The notes below the pieces were generated by a model. The model made no database searches, was not told the DNA's origin, and saw only the letters and a program-made list of their open reading frames with translations. The position numbers and the translations under genes were made by a program. Shown here in pieces: positions 34,900 through 44,850 of a stretch of 64,000 nucleotides of DNA. The stretch's first letter is position 1. Each line of letters begins with the position of its first letter. This DNA comes from Rhizobiales bacterium 62-47 (GTDB lineage: Bacteria; Pseudomonadota; Alphaproteobacteria; Rhizobiales; Xanthobacteraceae): positions 124,001 through 188,000 of the forward strand of contig MKVX01000013.1 of assembly GCA_001899255.1 (NCBI GenBank). The letters are read 5' to 3'.

Positions 34900-35630
34900 C
34901 TTCGTTGCCTGAACCCGCGAGCGTGAATGCCGCGGTCGATGTTGCTGGACTGGTGCAGACGCTGGATCGCGAATTGTCGGCGGCTTCGCCTGCCGAAATC
35001 GTTGCAACGGCTTTGCGCGTGGTTGGCCGCGACCGGCTCGCCGTGGTGTCGTCGTTCGGCACCGAATCCGCGGCGCTGCTGAAAGTCACGGCTGATGTCG
35101 ATCCGGCCATCCCAGTGGTGTTTCTCGATACCGGCTGGCTGTTTGCGGAAACACTGGCCTATCGCGATACGCTGATCGCGACGCTGGGTTTGCGCGACGT
35201 GCGTTCGATCCAGCCGTTGCAGGAAACGCTGGCGCGCGCCGATCCCGATCGGGAGTTGTGGCTCACCGATCCCGACGCCTGCTGTCGCATTCGCAAGGTC
35301 GAGCCATTGGTGCGCGCGCTGGCGCCGTTCCGCGCCTGGATCAACGGGCGCAAACGCTTCCAGGGCGCTGCGCGTGCAGCCATCCCTGTCGTCGAGGAGG
35401 ATGGCGCGCGATTGAAATTCAATCCGTTCGCCAATGTCTCGCGCGCCGACATCGAGGCGATCTACGCGCTGGCCAAGTTGCCGCCGCATCCTTTGGTTGC
35501 TTCCGGCTTCGCTTCGGTCGGCTGCATGCCGTGCACCAGCCGTACGACGGGAACTGAGGATTCGCGCGCCGGTCGCTGGCGTGGCCGCGCCAAGACGGAA
35601 TGCGGCATCCATACGACAAAGACTTCGTAG
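34896..35630 (+). CDS. cysH: Assimilatory adenylylsulfate (APS) reductase, CysH family
   Basis: 244 residues from ATG 34896. PAPS-reductase fold with VVSSFGTESAALL and VFLDTGWLF, plus both cysteine pairs for a [4Fe-4S] cluster (DACCRIRK and GCMPC) and the catalytic ECGIH near the C terminus. The cluster pairs mark the plant/rhizobial type that prefers APS. It reduces APS to sulfite. It is coupled to cysG, whereas a sulfite reductase gene that commonly sits between them in related genomes is absent. Confidence 0.94.
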   Translation: MTSLPEPASVNAAVDVAGLVQTLDRELSAASPAEIVATALRVVGRDRLAVVSSFGTESAALLKVTADVDPAIPVVFLDTGWLFAETLAYRDTLIATLGLRDVRSIQPLQETLARADPDRELWLTDPDACCRIRKVEPLVRALAPFRAWINGRKRFQGAARAAIPVVEEDGARLKFNPFANVSRADIEAIYALAKLPPHPLVASGFASVGCMPCTSRTTGTEDSRAGRWRGRAKTECGIHTTKTS

Positions 35631-35748
35631 GATATTGATCCAGCTTCGCTGCAAACATTGAAATTCACTTTCGTTGACTTGAGCGCCTGCGTTCCACAGT
35701 TTGTAGGCAGGCCTTCGACAACGATTTTGCAGGCGAATGGAGATTGAA

Positions 35749-36738
35749 ATGCATCGCCGTATGTTTCTCGCTGCTGTTGCGTTGCTGTGGACGGGCTCGG
35801 CCCACGCCGCGGATTTCTCGCTGCTGAATGTGTCGTACGATCCGACGCGTGAACTCTACGCGGATTTCAACAAGGCGTTCGCTGCGGCCTATCAGAAGGA
35901 AACCGGCAAGAGCGTTGAGATCAAGCAATCGCATGGCGGTTCGGGATCGCAGGCGCGTGCGGTGATCGATGGCTTGCAGGCGGACGTGGTGACGCTGGCG
36001 CTCGCCTACGACATCGATGCGGTTGCCAACAAAGGGTTGTTGGCGACCGACTGGCAGAAGCGATTGCAGCGCAACGCGTCGCCCTACACCTCGACGATCG
36101 TCTTCCTTGTGCGTAACGGCAACCCCAAGGGCATCAAGGACTGGGACGATCTGATCAAGCCCGGCGTCAAGGTCATCACGCCGAACCCGAAGACCTCAGG
36201 CGGCGCGCGCTGGAATTACCTTGCGGCGTGGGGCTACGCGCAGAAGAAGTACGGCTCCGAAGACAAGGCCAAGAAATTCGTCGCCGATATTTTCAAGAAC
36301 GTGCCGGTGCTGGATACCGGCGCGCGCGGTTCGACCGTGACGTTCGTCGAGCGCGGCGTCGGCGACGTGCTACTGGCGTGGGAGAACGAAGCCTATCTGG
36401 CGTTGAAGGAATTCGGCAAAGATAAATTCCAGATTGTGGTACCCTCGGTTTCCATCCTTGCCGAACCGCCGGTCGCGGTGGTCGACAAGGTCGTCGACAA
36501 GAAGGGAACCCGTGCTGTCGCAGAGGCTTATCTGAAGTACTGGTACACCAAGGAGGCGCAGGACGTCGCCGGGCGTAATTTTTACCGCCCGACCGATCCG
36601 GAAGTTGCCCAGAAATATTCGGGATCGTTCGCCAAGGTGGACCTGTTCACCATCGACGATGTGTTCGGTGGCTGGACCAAAGCGCAGAAAACGCACTTCA
36701 CCGATGGCGGTGTGTTCGATCAGATCTACAAAGACTGA
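35749..36738 (+). CDS. sbp: Sulfate ABC transporter, periplasmic binding protein
   Basis: 329 residues from ATG 35749 with GGAG 7 bases upstream. A short signal peptide ends at AHAADFS. Typical Sbp/CysP motifs follow: [55 protein letters not shown]. It binds sulfate or thiosulfate for uptake through CysTWA. A 118-base gap after cysH probably has its own promoter. Confidence 0.95.
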   Translation: MHRRMFLAAVALLWTGSAHAADFSLLNVSYDPTRELYADFNKAFAAAYQKETGKSVEIKQSHGGSGSQARAVIDGLQADVVTLALAYDIDAVANKGLLATDWQKRLQRNASPYTSTIVFLVRNGNPKGIKDWDDLIKPGVKVITPNPKTSGGARWNYLAAWGYAQKKYGSEDKAKKFVADIFKNVPVLDTGARGSTVTFVERGVGDVLLAWENEAYLALKEFGKDKFQIVVPSVSILAEPPVAVVDKVVDKKGTRAVAEAYLKYWYTKEAQDVAGRNFYRPTDPEVAQKYSGSFAKVDLFTIDDVFGGWTKAQKTHFTDGGVFDQIYKD

Positions 36739-36767
36739 CCGGATCACTTTGAGGATGTGAGGCGATC

Positions 36768-37604
36768 GTGAGCGGAGGGCCAGGACGACGCAATACCTTG
36801 CCGGGGTTCGGTCTCACCATGGGACTGACGCTGACATGGCTTTCGATCATCGTTCTGATCCCGCTCGCGGGCCTTTTCATCAAGACATTTGAATTGAGTT
36901 GGGAGCAGTTCATCGGCATCGTCACCAGCCGCCGGACGCTCAATGCGCTGAAATTGTCGTTCGGACTCGCCCTTGCCGCCGCCATCGTCAATCTCATCAT
37001 GGGCATGGTGATCGTCTGGGCGCTGGTGCGCTACAGGTTTCCAGGGCGGCGCATCTTCGACGCCATCGTCGACATTCCGTTCGCGCTGCCAACCGCGGTG
37101 GCCGGCATCGCGCTGACATCGTTGTTCGCACAGAAAGGCTGGCTCGGCGCACCGCTTGCCGAACTCGGCATCAAGGTCGCGTTCACGCCGCTCGGCATCT
37201 TCGTGGCGATGATTTTTATCGGCATTCCATTCGTGGTGCGCACCGTGCAACCGGTGCTGATCGATCTCGATGCGGAAATTGAGGAGGCCGCTGCCAGCCT
37301 GGGCGCCAATCGCTGGCACACCATATCGCGCGTCATCCTGCCGAGCTTGATCCCGGCGATCCTCACCGGCTTCGCCCTGGCGTTTGCGCGGGCCATCGGC
37401 GAGTACGGCTCGGTCATCTTCATCGCCGGCAATCTGCCGAATGTCTCGGAGATTGCGCCGCTGTTGATCGTTATCCGGCTGTCGGAGTTTCGCTATGCCG
37501 ATGCGACGGCCATCGCCGTGGTCATGCTGGTGGCGTCGTTCCTGATCATCTTTGCTGTCAATCGCATCCAGAGCTGGGCGCAGACGCGCCTGCCAGTGCA
37601 CTAG
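36768..37604 (+). CDS. cysT: Sulfate ABC transporter permease CysT
   Basis: 278 residues, GTG start. Six membrane helices. The EAA loop (EIEEAAASLGANRWHTISRVILP) contacts CysA. The N-terminal RNTLPGFGLTMGLTL is typical of CysT/CysU. It forms the channel with CysW. It follows sbp by 29 bases. Confidence 0.95.
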   Translation: MSGGPGRRNTLPGFGLTMGLTLTWLSIIVLIPLAGLFIKTFELSWEQFIGIVTSRRTLNALKLSFGLALAAAIVNLIMGMVIVWALVRYRFPGRRIFDAIVDIPFALPTAVAGIALTSLFAQKGWLGAPLAELGIKVAFTPLGIFVAMIFIGIPFVVRTVQPVLIDLDAEIEEAAASLGANRWHTISRVILPSLIPAILTGFALAFARAIGEYGSVIFIAGNLPNVSEIAPLLIVIRLSEFRYADATAIAVVMLVASFLIIFAVNRIQSWAQTRLPVH

Positions 37605-37616
37605 AGGTGGATGCCT

Positions 37617-38486
37617 ATGACGGATGCGCCGATGCCACTGCGTCTTGCGACCACCGACGCGCGGACCGAGCCCTGGCTTGTCCGCTGGATCATCACCGGT
37701 CTGGCGATCGCGTTCCTCACCGTCTTCGTCGTGCTGCCGCTGATCCTGGTGTTCGCGGAAGCCTTCTCGCGCGGCGCGGCGGCCTACGTCGCGGCGCTGC
37801 TTGATCCGGAAGGCATGGCGGCGATCAAGTTGACGCTGCTGGTGGCGGCAATCTCGGTCGGCCTCAATCTGATCTTCGGCGTGATCACTGCCTGGGCCAT
37901 CGCCAAGTTCGATTTCGCCGGCAAATCGTTCTTGATCTCGCTGATCGATCTGCCGTTCTCGGTCAGTCCCGTAATTTCCGGTCTGCTGTTCGTACTGCTG
38001 TTCGGCATGCAGGGATTGTTCGGTCCCTGGTTGCAGGCTCACAACGTGCAGATCCTGTTCGCGGTGCCGGGCATCGCGCTGGCGACGATCTTCGTGACGT
38101 TTCCATTCGTCGCGCGGTCGCTGATCCCGCTGATGCAGGAGCAGGGCACGCAGGAGGAAGAGGCGGCAATTTCGCTCGGTGCGTCAGGATTGCAGACCTT
38201 TTTCCGCGTTACGCTGCCCAACATCAAATGGGGCTTGCTGTATGGCGTGCTGCTTTGCAATGCGCGCGCGATGGGCGAGTTCGGTGCGGTCTCGGTGGTG
38301 TCGGGGCACATTCGCGGCGAGACCAACACCATGCCGCTATTGGTCGAAATCCTGTATAATGAATATCAGTTCGTCGCCTCGTTCGCGATCGCCTCACTGC
38401 TGGCGATGCTGGCGCTGGTGACGCTGGTGGTGAAGACGGTTCTCGAACGCCAACTGGACGAAGGGCAGCAGCTCCGTGACGATTGA
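37617..38486 (+). CDS. cysW: Sulfate ABC transporter permease CysW
   Basis: 289 residues from ATG 37617, with AGAGG 9 bases upstream; ATG 37611 is closer than optimal. Six membrane helices and the EAA loop ([20 protein letters not shown]), then [19 protein letters not shown], a CysW hallmark. Its end overlaps cysA by 11 bases. Confidence 0.95.
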   Translation: MTDAPMPLRLATTDARTEPWLVRWIITGLAIAFLTVFVVLPLILVFAEAFSRGAAAYVAALLDPEGMAAIKLTLLVAAISVGLNLIFGVITAWAIAKFDFAGKSFLISLIDLPFSVSPVISGLLFVLLFGMQGLFGPWLQAHNVQILFAVPGIALATIFVTFPFVARSLIPLMQEQGTQEEEAAISLGASGLQTFFRVTLPNIKWGLLYGVLLCNARAMGEFGAVSVVSGHIRGETNTMPLLVEILYNEYQFVASFAIASLLAMLALVTLVVKTVLERQLDEGQQLRDD

Positions 38487-39516
38487 ATTGAAGAACCTGG
38501 TCAAGACCTTCGGCAGTTTTGCCGCACTCGATGGCGTCGATCTCAAGATCGAGGATGGCGAACTGCTGGCGCTGCTGGGTCCGTCCGGTTCGGGCAAAAC
38601 CACGTTGCTGCGCATCATCGCCGGGCTGGATTGGCCCGACTCCGGCGGCGTGTGGTTCGACGGCGAGAACGCGTTGGCGCGTGGCGCAGGCGAGCGTCAC
38701 GTCGGTTTTGTGTTTCAGCACTATGCGCTATTTCGTCACATGACGGTGTTCGAGAATGTCGCGTTCGGGCTGCGCGTGCAGCCGCGCGCGATCCGCAAGG
38801 ACGAAGCGGCGATCCGCGCCCGCGTCAAGGAATTGCTCGATCTGGTGCAGCTCGACTGGCTGGCCAATCGCTATCCGAGTCAGTTGTCCGGCGGCCAGCG
38901 TCAACGCATTGCACTGGCGCGCGCGCTGGCAATCGCGCCGCGTATTCTGTTGCTCGATGAACCGTTTGGTGCGCTCGATGCCAAGGTGCGTAAGGAGCTG
39001 CGCCGCTGGTTGCGCACCCTGCATGAAGAGATCAACGTCACCTCGGTGTTCGTGACGCACGATCAGGAGGAGGCGCTGGAAGTCGCCAATCGCGTCGTGG
39101 TGATGGACAAGGGCAAGATCGAACAGATCGGCACCCCGAACGAAGTCTACGACCGGCCGGCGACGGCGTTCGTGCATAGCTTCATCGGCGAATCGATCGT
39201 GCTGCCGGTCAATGTGAGCGATGGCCGGGTCTGGGTTGGCGATCAGGCCTTGAACATCAAGCCGAACGGCGCGACGCCGGGGCCGTCGCAGTTGTTCGTT
39301 CGCCGCCACGACATGCAGGTTGGGCCGGCCGGCAGCGGGCTGCGCGGCTCGGTGCGTTACGTTCGTACCTTCGGCGCCATCCAGCGTGCCGATATCGCGC
39401 TGGCGGCGGGCGACGGCGAAACCCTGATTGAAATCGATACGCCGCGCGACCGCGAGCTCAAGCAGGGCGACGTCGTCGAATTGCAGCCCACCCGCTTCCG
39501 GATTTTCAGCGCCTGA
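38476..39516 (+). CDS. cysA: Sulfate/thiosulfate ABC transporter ATP-binding protein
   Basis: 346 residues, GTG start within cysW. Walker [10 protein letters not shown], signature LSGGQRQR, Walker [14 protein letters not shown] and H-loop VFVTHDQEE are intact. The C-terminal 110 residues are a TOBE-like regulatory domain with FVRRHDMQV. It powers sulfate import. Last gene of the sbp-cysT-cysW-cysA operon. Confidence 0.95.
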   Translation: MTIELKNLVKTFGSFAALDGVDLKIEDGELLALLGPSGSGKTTLLRIIAGLDWPDSGGVWFDGENALARGAGERHVGFVFQHYALFRHMTVFENVAFGLRVQPRAIRKDEAAIRARVKELLDLVQLDWLANRYPSQLSGGQRQRIALARALAIAPRILLLDEPFGALDAKVRKELRRWLRTLHEEINVTSVFVTHDQEEALEVANRVVVMDKGKIEQIGTPNEVYDRPATAFVHSFIGESIVLPVNVSDGRVWVGDQALNIKPNGATPGPSQLFVRRHDMQVGPAGSGLRGSVRYVRTFGAIQRADIALAAGDGETLIEIDTPRDRELKQGDVVELQPTRFRIFSA

Positions 39517-39604
39517 GCGCGATCGATCGCTGAAATCGCCGCTTTATTCACCTTTCGGCCACGGTTGATGTGCAACAACAGCTGCAACTCGTGGGGATTT
39601 GTGT

Positions 39605-40123
39605 ATGAAGCGTTTCGCTTTGGCCGTAAGCGGCCTTCTGGTGCTGAGCGGCTGCGGCACTGGCGTCGAACAATCGACGACGCAGCCGGCGTTTTATTTG
39701 AGCATGGCGCATGGCGGCGCCAAGCTCGACGCGGCGACTGCCGCATCGATGATTTCCGGTTATCGGCAGAACAATGGCCTCGGCGCGGTGGAGGTCGATC
39801 CGGAGCTGATGAAGGCCGCCGAAACCCAATCGATGGCCATGGCGTCGCGCAACAAACTCGATCATGACGTCAAGGGCACGCTGGCCAAACGGCTCAACGC
39901 CGCCGGCTATCCCGCCGCCATCGCCGTCGAGAACATTTCGGCCGGCTATCATACCCTGGCGGAAGCGTTCTCCGGCTGGCGGGACTCGCCGCCGCATCGG
40001 GCCAACATGCTGGCCAAGGGTGTCACAAAACTGGGTATCGCCGCGAGCTATGCTCCGAACACAAAATACAAGGTGTTCTGGACACTTATTCTGGCGACGC
40101 CGGACACGCCGGCAACCCGATAA
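39605..40123 (+). CDS. CAP-domain lipoprotein
   Basis: 172 residues from ATG 39605. Signal peptide with lipobox LSGC (Cys17). A CAP (SCP/PR1-like) domain fills about 45-165: QSMAMASRNKLDHD, AVENISAGY, WRDSPPHRANMLAKGVTKLGIA. Bacterial CAP proteins are secreted and of poorly known function, some with lipid or wall binding. It is a single gene between cysA and the patatin gene. Confidence 0.86.
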   Translation: MKRFALAVSGLLVLSGCGTGVEQSTTQPAFYLSMAHGGAKLDAATAASMISGYRQNNGLGAVEVDPELMKAAETQSMAMASRNKLDHDVKGTLAKRLNAAGYPAAIAVENISAGYHTLAEAFSGWRDSPPHRANMLAKGVTKLGIAASYAPNTKYKVFWTLILATPDTPATR

Positions 40124-40209
40124 CCCGGGCGTGATGACGCTTGCCGATTTGATGAATTGACCTTGCGGTGAACTGACGCCACGGTGCGATCTCATTTCAG
40201 CACTTTCTG

Positions 40210-41409
40210 ATGGTCCTGATGAATCCACCCTCTGCTTCCAGGTCGGCCACTCCTGCGCAAGCGCGGCGCGTACTGGTGCTGCAGGGCGGAGGCGCGCTCG
40301 GGGCGTATCAGGCTGGCGCCTATCAGGCGTTGTGCCGGCACGATTTCGAACCGGCCTGGATCGCAGGAATCTCGATCGGGGCTATCAATGCCGCGCTCAT
40401 CGCCGGCAATCCGCCCGAGAAGCGCATCGAGCGACTGACGGAGTTCTGGGAGCTGGTCTCCTCGCCGGTGCCGTGGCGGCCCACGTTACCCAACGATTAT
40501 GCGCGCTCGCTGTTCAATGAAAGCAGTGCGGCGACCATCGCCACCTTTGGCGTGCCTGGCTTCTTCACGCCGCGTTTCCCGCCAACGCAGTTCTGGCCGG
40601 GTGCCGAGCCGCAGGCGTTGAGTTATTACGACACCACGCCACTGCGCGCGACGCTGGAGCGGCTGGTCGATTTCGGTCGCATCAACGACCGGGTCACGCG
40701 GCTCAGCATCGGCGCCGTCAATGTCGCGACCGGCAATTTCGTCTATTTCGACAATGCCAAGCAAGAGATTCGCGCCGAGCACATCATGGCGTCCGGCGCG
40801 TTGCCACCCGGGTTTCCGGCGATTGAAATCGACGGCGAGTTCTACTGGGACGGCGGTGTGGCCTCGAACACGCCGCTCGACTATGTGTTGGCCGAGGAGC
40901 GGACCAGCGACCTGTTGATCTTTCAGGCCGATCTGTTCAGTGCTCGCGGGCCATTGCCTTCCACGATGCAGGAAGCTGCCGAGCGCGAGAAGGACATTCG
41001 CTATTCCAGCCGCACGCGCCTGATTACCGATCAGAACAAGACGCTCCACAACGCCCGCAAGGCGGTGCGCGATCTGATTTCCAAATTGCCGGACGACCTG
41101 AAAGACGATCCTTCGGTCAAATTTCTCAACGAGGCGGCGAAGGAAAATACCGTCACCGTGGTGCATCTGATCTATCGGCAGAAGGATTATCACGGCACGG
41201 CGAAGGACTATGATTTCTCGCGTCTTAATATGCTGGAGCACTGGGCGTCCGGCGAACGCGATGTCGATTTGTCGATGCGCCACAAGGACTGGCTGCTGCA
41301 GCCGCAGAATGGCGAGACCATGGTGACCTACGACCTGACCGCTGAAGAAGATCGCGTCGCGGCGCAGCGGCCGACAACAACCACGACTGAAACAGACAGG
41401 AGTATCTGA
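40210..41409 (+). CDS. Patatin-like phospholipase family protein
   Basis: 399 residues. The patatin domain (about 20-215) has oxyanion loop QGGGALGAYQAG, nucleophile elbow GISIG and the catalytic Asp in DGGVASN. A DUF3734 domain follows (about 235-390). It hydrolyses acyl esters. One base separates its stop from the start of bdhA, so both are co-translated. In this clade the pairing with 3-hydroxybutyrate dehydrogenase is recurrent, and suggests a role in breakdown of polyhydroxybutyrate or granule lipids; that is inference. Confidence 0.9.
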   Translation: MVLMNPPSASRSATPAQARRVLVLQGGGALGAYQAGAYQALCRHDFEPAWIAGISIGAINAALIAGNPPEKRIERLTEFWELVSSPVPWRPTLPNDYARSLFNESSAATIATFGVPGFFTPRFPPTQFWPGAEPQALSYYDTTPLRATLERLVDFGRINDRVTRLSIGAVNVATGNFVYFDNAKQEIRAEHIMASGALPPGFPAIEIDGEFYWDGGVASNTPLDYVLAEERTSDLLIFQADLFSARGPLPSTMQEAAEREKDIRYSSRTRLITDQNKTLHNARKAVRDLISKLPDDLKDDPSVKFLNEAAKENTVTVVHLIYRQKDYHGTAKDYDFSRLNMLEHWASGERDVDLSMRHKDWLLQPQNGETMVTYDLTAEEDRVAAQRPTTTTTETDRSI

Positions 41410-41410
41410 G

Positions 41411-42199
41411 ATGGGAACACTGACAGGCAAAACGGCGGTCGTCACCGGTTCGACCAGCGGCATCGGGCTCGCCTACGCGCGAGCGATGGCGAAGGCGGGC
41501 GCCAACATTGTTCTCAACGGCATGGGCAAGCCGGAGGATATCGAAAAGGAACGTGCCGCGATCGAGGCTGATTTCAAAGTGAAGGCAGTGCATTCGCCGG
41601 CCGACATGACCAAGCCGGCGGAGATCGCCGCCATGGTGGCACTCGGCGAAACGACGTTCGGCTCGGTCGATGTTCTGGTCAACAACGCCGGCATTCAGTA
41701 CGTCGCGCCGGTTGAGGAATTTCCCATCGAGAAGTGGGACGCGATCATCGCCATCAATTTGTCGTCGGCGTTTCACGGTATTCGCGCGGCGGTGCCTGGC
41801 ATGAAGAAACGCGGCTGGGGCCGCATCATCAACACCGCGTCGGCGCACTCGCTGGTGGCATCGCCGTTCAAGTCGGCTTACGTCTCCGCCAAGCACGGCA
41901 TTGCCGGCCTCACCAAGACCGTGGCGCTGGAGGTGGCGACTCACAAAATCACCTGCAACTGCATCAGCCCGGGATATGTCTGGACGCCGCTGGTCGAGAA
42001 GCAGATTCCCGACACCATGAAGACGCGCAACATGACCAAGGAGCAGGTCATCAACGACGTGATGCTCGATGCGCAGCCGACCAAGCAATTCGTCACCGTG
42101 GAGCAGGTGGCGGCGCTGGCGGTGTTTCTGTGCAGCGACGACGCCAGCCAGATCACCGGCGCCAACCTGTCGATGGATGGCGGCTGGACCGCGGCGTAG
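41411..42199 (+). CDS. bdhA: 3-hydroxybutyrate dehydrogenase
   Basis: 262 residues, classical SDR fold. Cofactor motif TGSTSGIG (near 13-20), NNAG, the catalytic Ser in NTASAHSLVASP, and YVSAKHG with the Tyr-Lys pair. LALEVA-like VALEVATHKITCNCISPGYV and TPLVEKQIPD are characteristic of D-3-hydroxybutyrate dehydrogenase. It oxidises 3-hydroxybutyrate to acetoacetate with NAD in the polyhydroxybutyrate cycle. In an operon with the patatin gene. Confidence 0.93.
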   Translation: MGTLTGKTAVVTGSTSGIGLAYARAMAKAGANIVLNGMGKPEDIEKERAAIEADFKVKAVHSPADMTKPAEIAAMVALGETTFGSVDVLVNNAGIQYVAPVEEFPIEKWDAIIAINLSSAFHGIRAAVPGMKKRGWGRIINTASAHSLVASPFKSAYVSAKHGIAGLTKTVALEVATHKITCNCISPGYVWTPLVEKQIPDTMKTRNMTKEQVINDVMLDAQPTKQFVTVEQVAALAVFLCSDDASQITGANLSMDGGWTAA

Positions 42200-42223
42200 G
42201 TTCTTGACGGCGAATGCGGCGGC

Positions 42224-42313
42224 GTCATCCTGAGGTGTGAGCGGCGAATGCCGCGAGCCTCGAAGGATCGCCGTCGCCCTTCGAGGCTCGCTGCGCTCGC
42301 ACCTCAGGGTGAC
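42224..42313. repeat. Intergenic palindromic repeat, GTCATCCTGAGGTG family
   Basis: Outer arms GTCATCCTGAGGTG and CACCTCAGGGTGAC, inner arms around GAGCCTCGAAGG and CCTTCGAGGCTC. A long imperfect palindrome of a second family common between genes in this bacterial group. It separates convergent bdhA and the flippase gene. Confidence 0.8.
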
Positions 42314-42377
42314 GGCTGATCTGCAATTGCCCCGAGACGAGTCTTTTGTCTGCGCGAGGATCGGCGCCGAGTCCCGA

Positions 42378-43745
42378 TCAGTCGCGCCGCTTGCCGAACG
42401 CCAGCACGTGCAGGCCGAGGCGTTTGCGGGTGATCCAGAACAGCAGCACGGTCTCGAACGTCAACGCAATCGAGGTTGCGGCAGCGGCGCCATGGCCGCC
42501 GTAGCGCGGAACGAGCACCACGCATAGGATGAGATTGGCGACGAACGCTAGTGCATAGGCCAGTGCGCAGACCTTCTGCTGCCCGAGCATGTTGAGCAGC
42601 CGCTCGACCGGGCCGATGGCGGAACGCACGACGAGACCGATGGCGGCGACGAACATGATGTCATAGCCGCTGACGAATTGCGGTCCGAACAGCCACAACA
42701 GTGGCTTGCCCAGCGCCAGCAGAACGACGGTCGCCGCGAGCGACGGCCAGAACGTCCATTTGATGGCGTGCGCGACATACGCCGAGAGCCGTTCGCGATC
42801 GCCGGCGGCGTGATACTCGGTGAAGCGGTGCGCTGTCGTCGCCGACATGGCGTAGTGAATGAACGACACCAGCGCCAATGTCTTGACCACGGCGAAATAG
42901 ATGCCGACCTCTTCCGATGAGCGAAAATGCTGAAGCACCAGCACGTCGGTATAGGACAGCAGGAGGTAAAAGCCTTCGACCATCAGGATCGGCAGCGACA
43001 CGGCGAGCCAGCCGCGAAAGTCGTAGGCCTTGGCGCCACTCTCGATATGCGTGCTCAGGCGACGGTTCAGCACCAGCATCTGCCCGAGCATGGCGATCCA
43101 GACGGCGGCGACGCTCGCCAGCATGGCGGCAGTGGCGCTGAGGTTCAGGCCGAGTGCGAATGCGCCTGCGGTGAAGCCGATGATCAGCGCCTGCCGCACA
43201 ATGAACTGCGGCATTAGACCGAGCCGCATCCAGTCATGCGAGCGCGCAATGCCGTCCTGCGTATTGGCGACGACGAAGGCGGGCAGCGTGGCGCAGCCGA
43301 TGTAGAGCGGCACGACGGTTGCGGGATCGATCACGGGCGACAGCAGTTTGACGACGCCAGCCAGCAACAGTGCCATCACGGTGGAGACGCCGAACGTCAT
43401 CCAGCGGCTGCCACTGAGAAAGCCGCGCAGCAGGGCGTTCGCCCCGCTGGCCCGATATTCCGGAATGATCTTTTGCGCCGAGGCCGAGATGCCGAAATCC
43501 AGCATGCTGCCGAGCAGCAGCACCCAGGTCCAGACATAGACGTAGACGCCGTAATCGGAGCCGCCCATCCAACGTGCCAGCAGGATCTGCGACAGGTAGG
43601 CCAGCGCCGCGCTGACGACGCGGATGACGAAGATCGTGCCGGCGAGACGCTTGGTGACGGATGTATCGCTGTTGCCGCCGAGCGCGGCGCGCAAGCGCGC
43701 CATCAGGCCGGTACGCCGGTCAACTGGTGCAGATGGCGTTTCCAT
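42378..43745 (-). CDS. Polysaccharide/lipopolysaccharide flippase-like membrane protein
   Basis: 455 residues from ATG 43745 (METPSAPVDR); GTG/TTG/ATG codons slightly upstream are possible and no start has a strong ribosome site. About 12-14 membrane helices with the MATE/PST (Wzx-like) pattern: SQILLARWMGGSDYGVYVYVW, GISASAQKIIPEYRA, LLNMLGQQKVCALAYALAFVANL (quoted in parts). Such proteins flip lipid-linked sugars across the inner membrane. No sugar transferases are adjacent, so the substrate is unknown. Confidence 0.82.
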   Translation of the reverse strand: METPSAPVDRRTGLMARLRAALGGNSDTSVTKRLAGTIFVIRVVSAALAYLSQILLARWMGGSDYGVYVYVWTWVLLLGSMLDFGISASAQKIIPEYRASGANALLRGFLSGSRWMTFGVSTVMALLLAGVVKLLSPVIDPATVVPLYIGCATLPAFVVANTQDGIARSHDWMRLGLMPQFIVRQALIIGFTAGAFALGLNLSATAAMLASVAAVWIAMLGQMLVLNRRLSTHIESGAKAYDFRGWLAVSLPILMVEGFYLLLSYTDVLVLQHFRSSEEVGIYFAVVKTLALVSFIHYAMSATTAHRFTEYHAAGDRERLSAYVAHAIKWTFWPSLAATVVLLALGKPLLWLFGPQFVSGYDIMFVAAIGLVVRSAIGPVERLLNMLGQQKVCALAYALAFVANLILCVVLVPRYGGHGAAAATSIALTFETVLLFWITRKRLGLHVLAFGKRRD

Positions 43746-43874
43746 GACGGCCAAGAAGGTGATCCTCGTCGCGGCGGGCCGCATGCGGCGAGGCTCGGCT
43801 TAGCAACCATTCGTTAAGATTCGGTTGGGTCGGCGGCCTGCTGCGGAGAGCGGGCGGCCGCCGATGGGCGTGTG

Positions 43875-44714
43875 CTAGTCGAGATTGACGTTGAACTCGT
43901 ACGCGCGGTTGTTACCGACAAGAGTGAGCTTCAACGCTGCCCCGGTGGCGTTGGCGCCTGCCGGAATGCCTTCCAGCTCGAAGGCGAAGCGCTTGACGTC
44001 CCCCGCGGCGTGATCGACTGGCTTCGGCACCGGCAAGGCCCAGTCCGGCGTTGGACCTTCGACGAACAATTGTGGGTCGCCGGGATCGCGCGTCACCACG
44101 TCGACGACGACGCCGGCCTTGCCGTCGCGCCGGACGTCGCGGATGGTCAACGGGTTGGGGTCGCCGATGCTGGCCGGCTTCGGTACGCTATCGAGCGCGG
44201 CGGCGAGCGTGCTGTCCTCGGTGCTCGCAACGCTGATGAACGGCAGTTCCGCCTTGGCCTCGACGGGAACGCAAAGTTTATCGCAGACCGCATAGGTGAT
44301 GGCCGCGCGCAAAACGACAGGTTTGTCGGGATGCTTCACCGCGATGCGCAACGGCAGCACGACCTGACTTTTGTAACCCAGAGAGGTGCCGCCGGCGCCA
44401 TCTGGAAATTGTTTCGGCGCCGGCCAGAGAATTGTCACGGCTTCGACATTATCGGATTTGCTGAAATCGAAATGCGGAGGAACACCGGAATCGCCCGGTG
44501 TGCGCCAGTAGGTTTTCCAGCCCGGCTGCAATTGAATGGCAACCCCTCCGAGCAATACCGGGCCGCTACGCGATCCGGCGAGCAGTCTCACCGCGGAGTG
44601 TTCGTCGCGTGACCACGGCGACGTGTCCTGAGCGTTTGCAGCAATGCTGATTGCGCTTGCAAAGACGGTGACGGCCAGGCCGAGTGCAAGACGATATGAA
44701 ACAATTGCATTCAT
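43875..44714 (-). CDS. Secreted protein with DsbD N-terminal-like domain
   Basis: 279 residues with a signal peptide ending near ANAQDTSPW. Two immunoglobulin-like halves. The first (about 35-155) resembles the DsbD alpha domain ([32 protein letters not shown] with a C-x3-C pair). No membrane domain or thioredoxin domain follows. It may pass electrons in the periplasm or bind a partner. YqgE is divergently encoded across a 136-base gap. Confidence 0.82.
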   Translation of the reverse strand: MNAIVSYRLALGLAVTVFASAISIAANAQDTSPWSRDEHSAVRLLAGSRSGPVLLGGVAIQLQPGWKTYWRTPGDSGVPPHFDFSKSDNVEAVTILWPAPKQFPDGAGGTSLGYKSQVVLPLRIAVKHPDKPVVLRAAITYAVCDKLCVPVEAKAELPFISVASTEDSTLAAALDSVPKPASIGDPNPLTIRDVRRDGKAGVVVDVVTRDPGDPQLFVEGPTPDWALPVPKPVDHAAGDVKRFAFELEGIPAGANATGAALKLTLVGNNRAYEFNVNLD

Positions 44715-44850
44715 GGGACGTATTTACAGGGAAGTCCGATCTGAAACCATTGAATTGCGTGTGATCTGCGCGCGATCGTACGCCGGAAGGTTGATTGACA
44801 GAAAGTGGACCCAATATCAGGATGGAGAACAAGGCGAGATTGAGTTGGCC

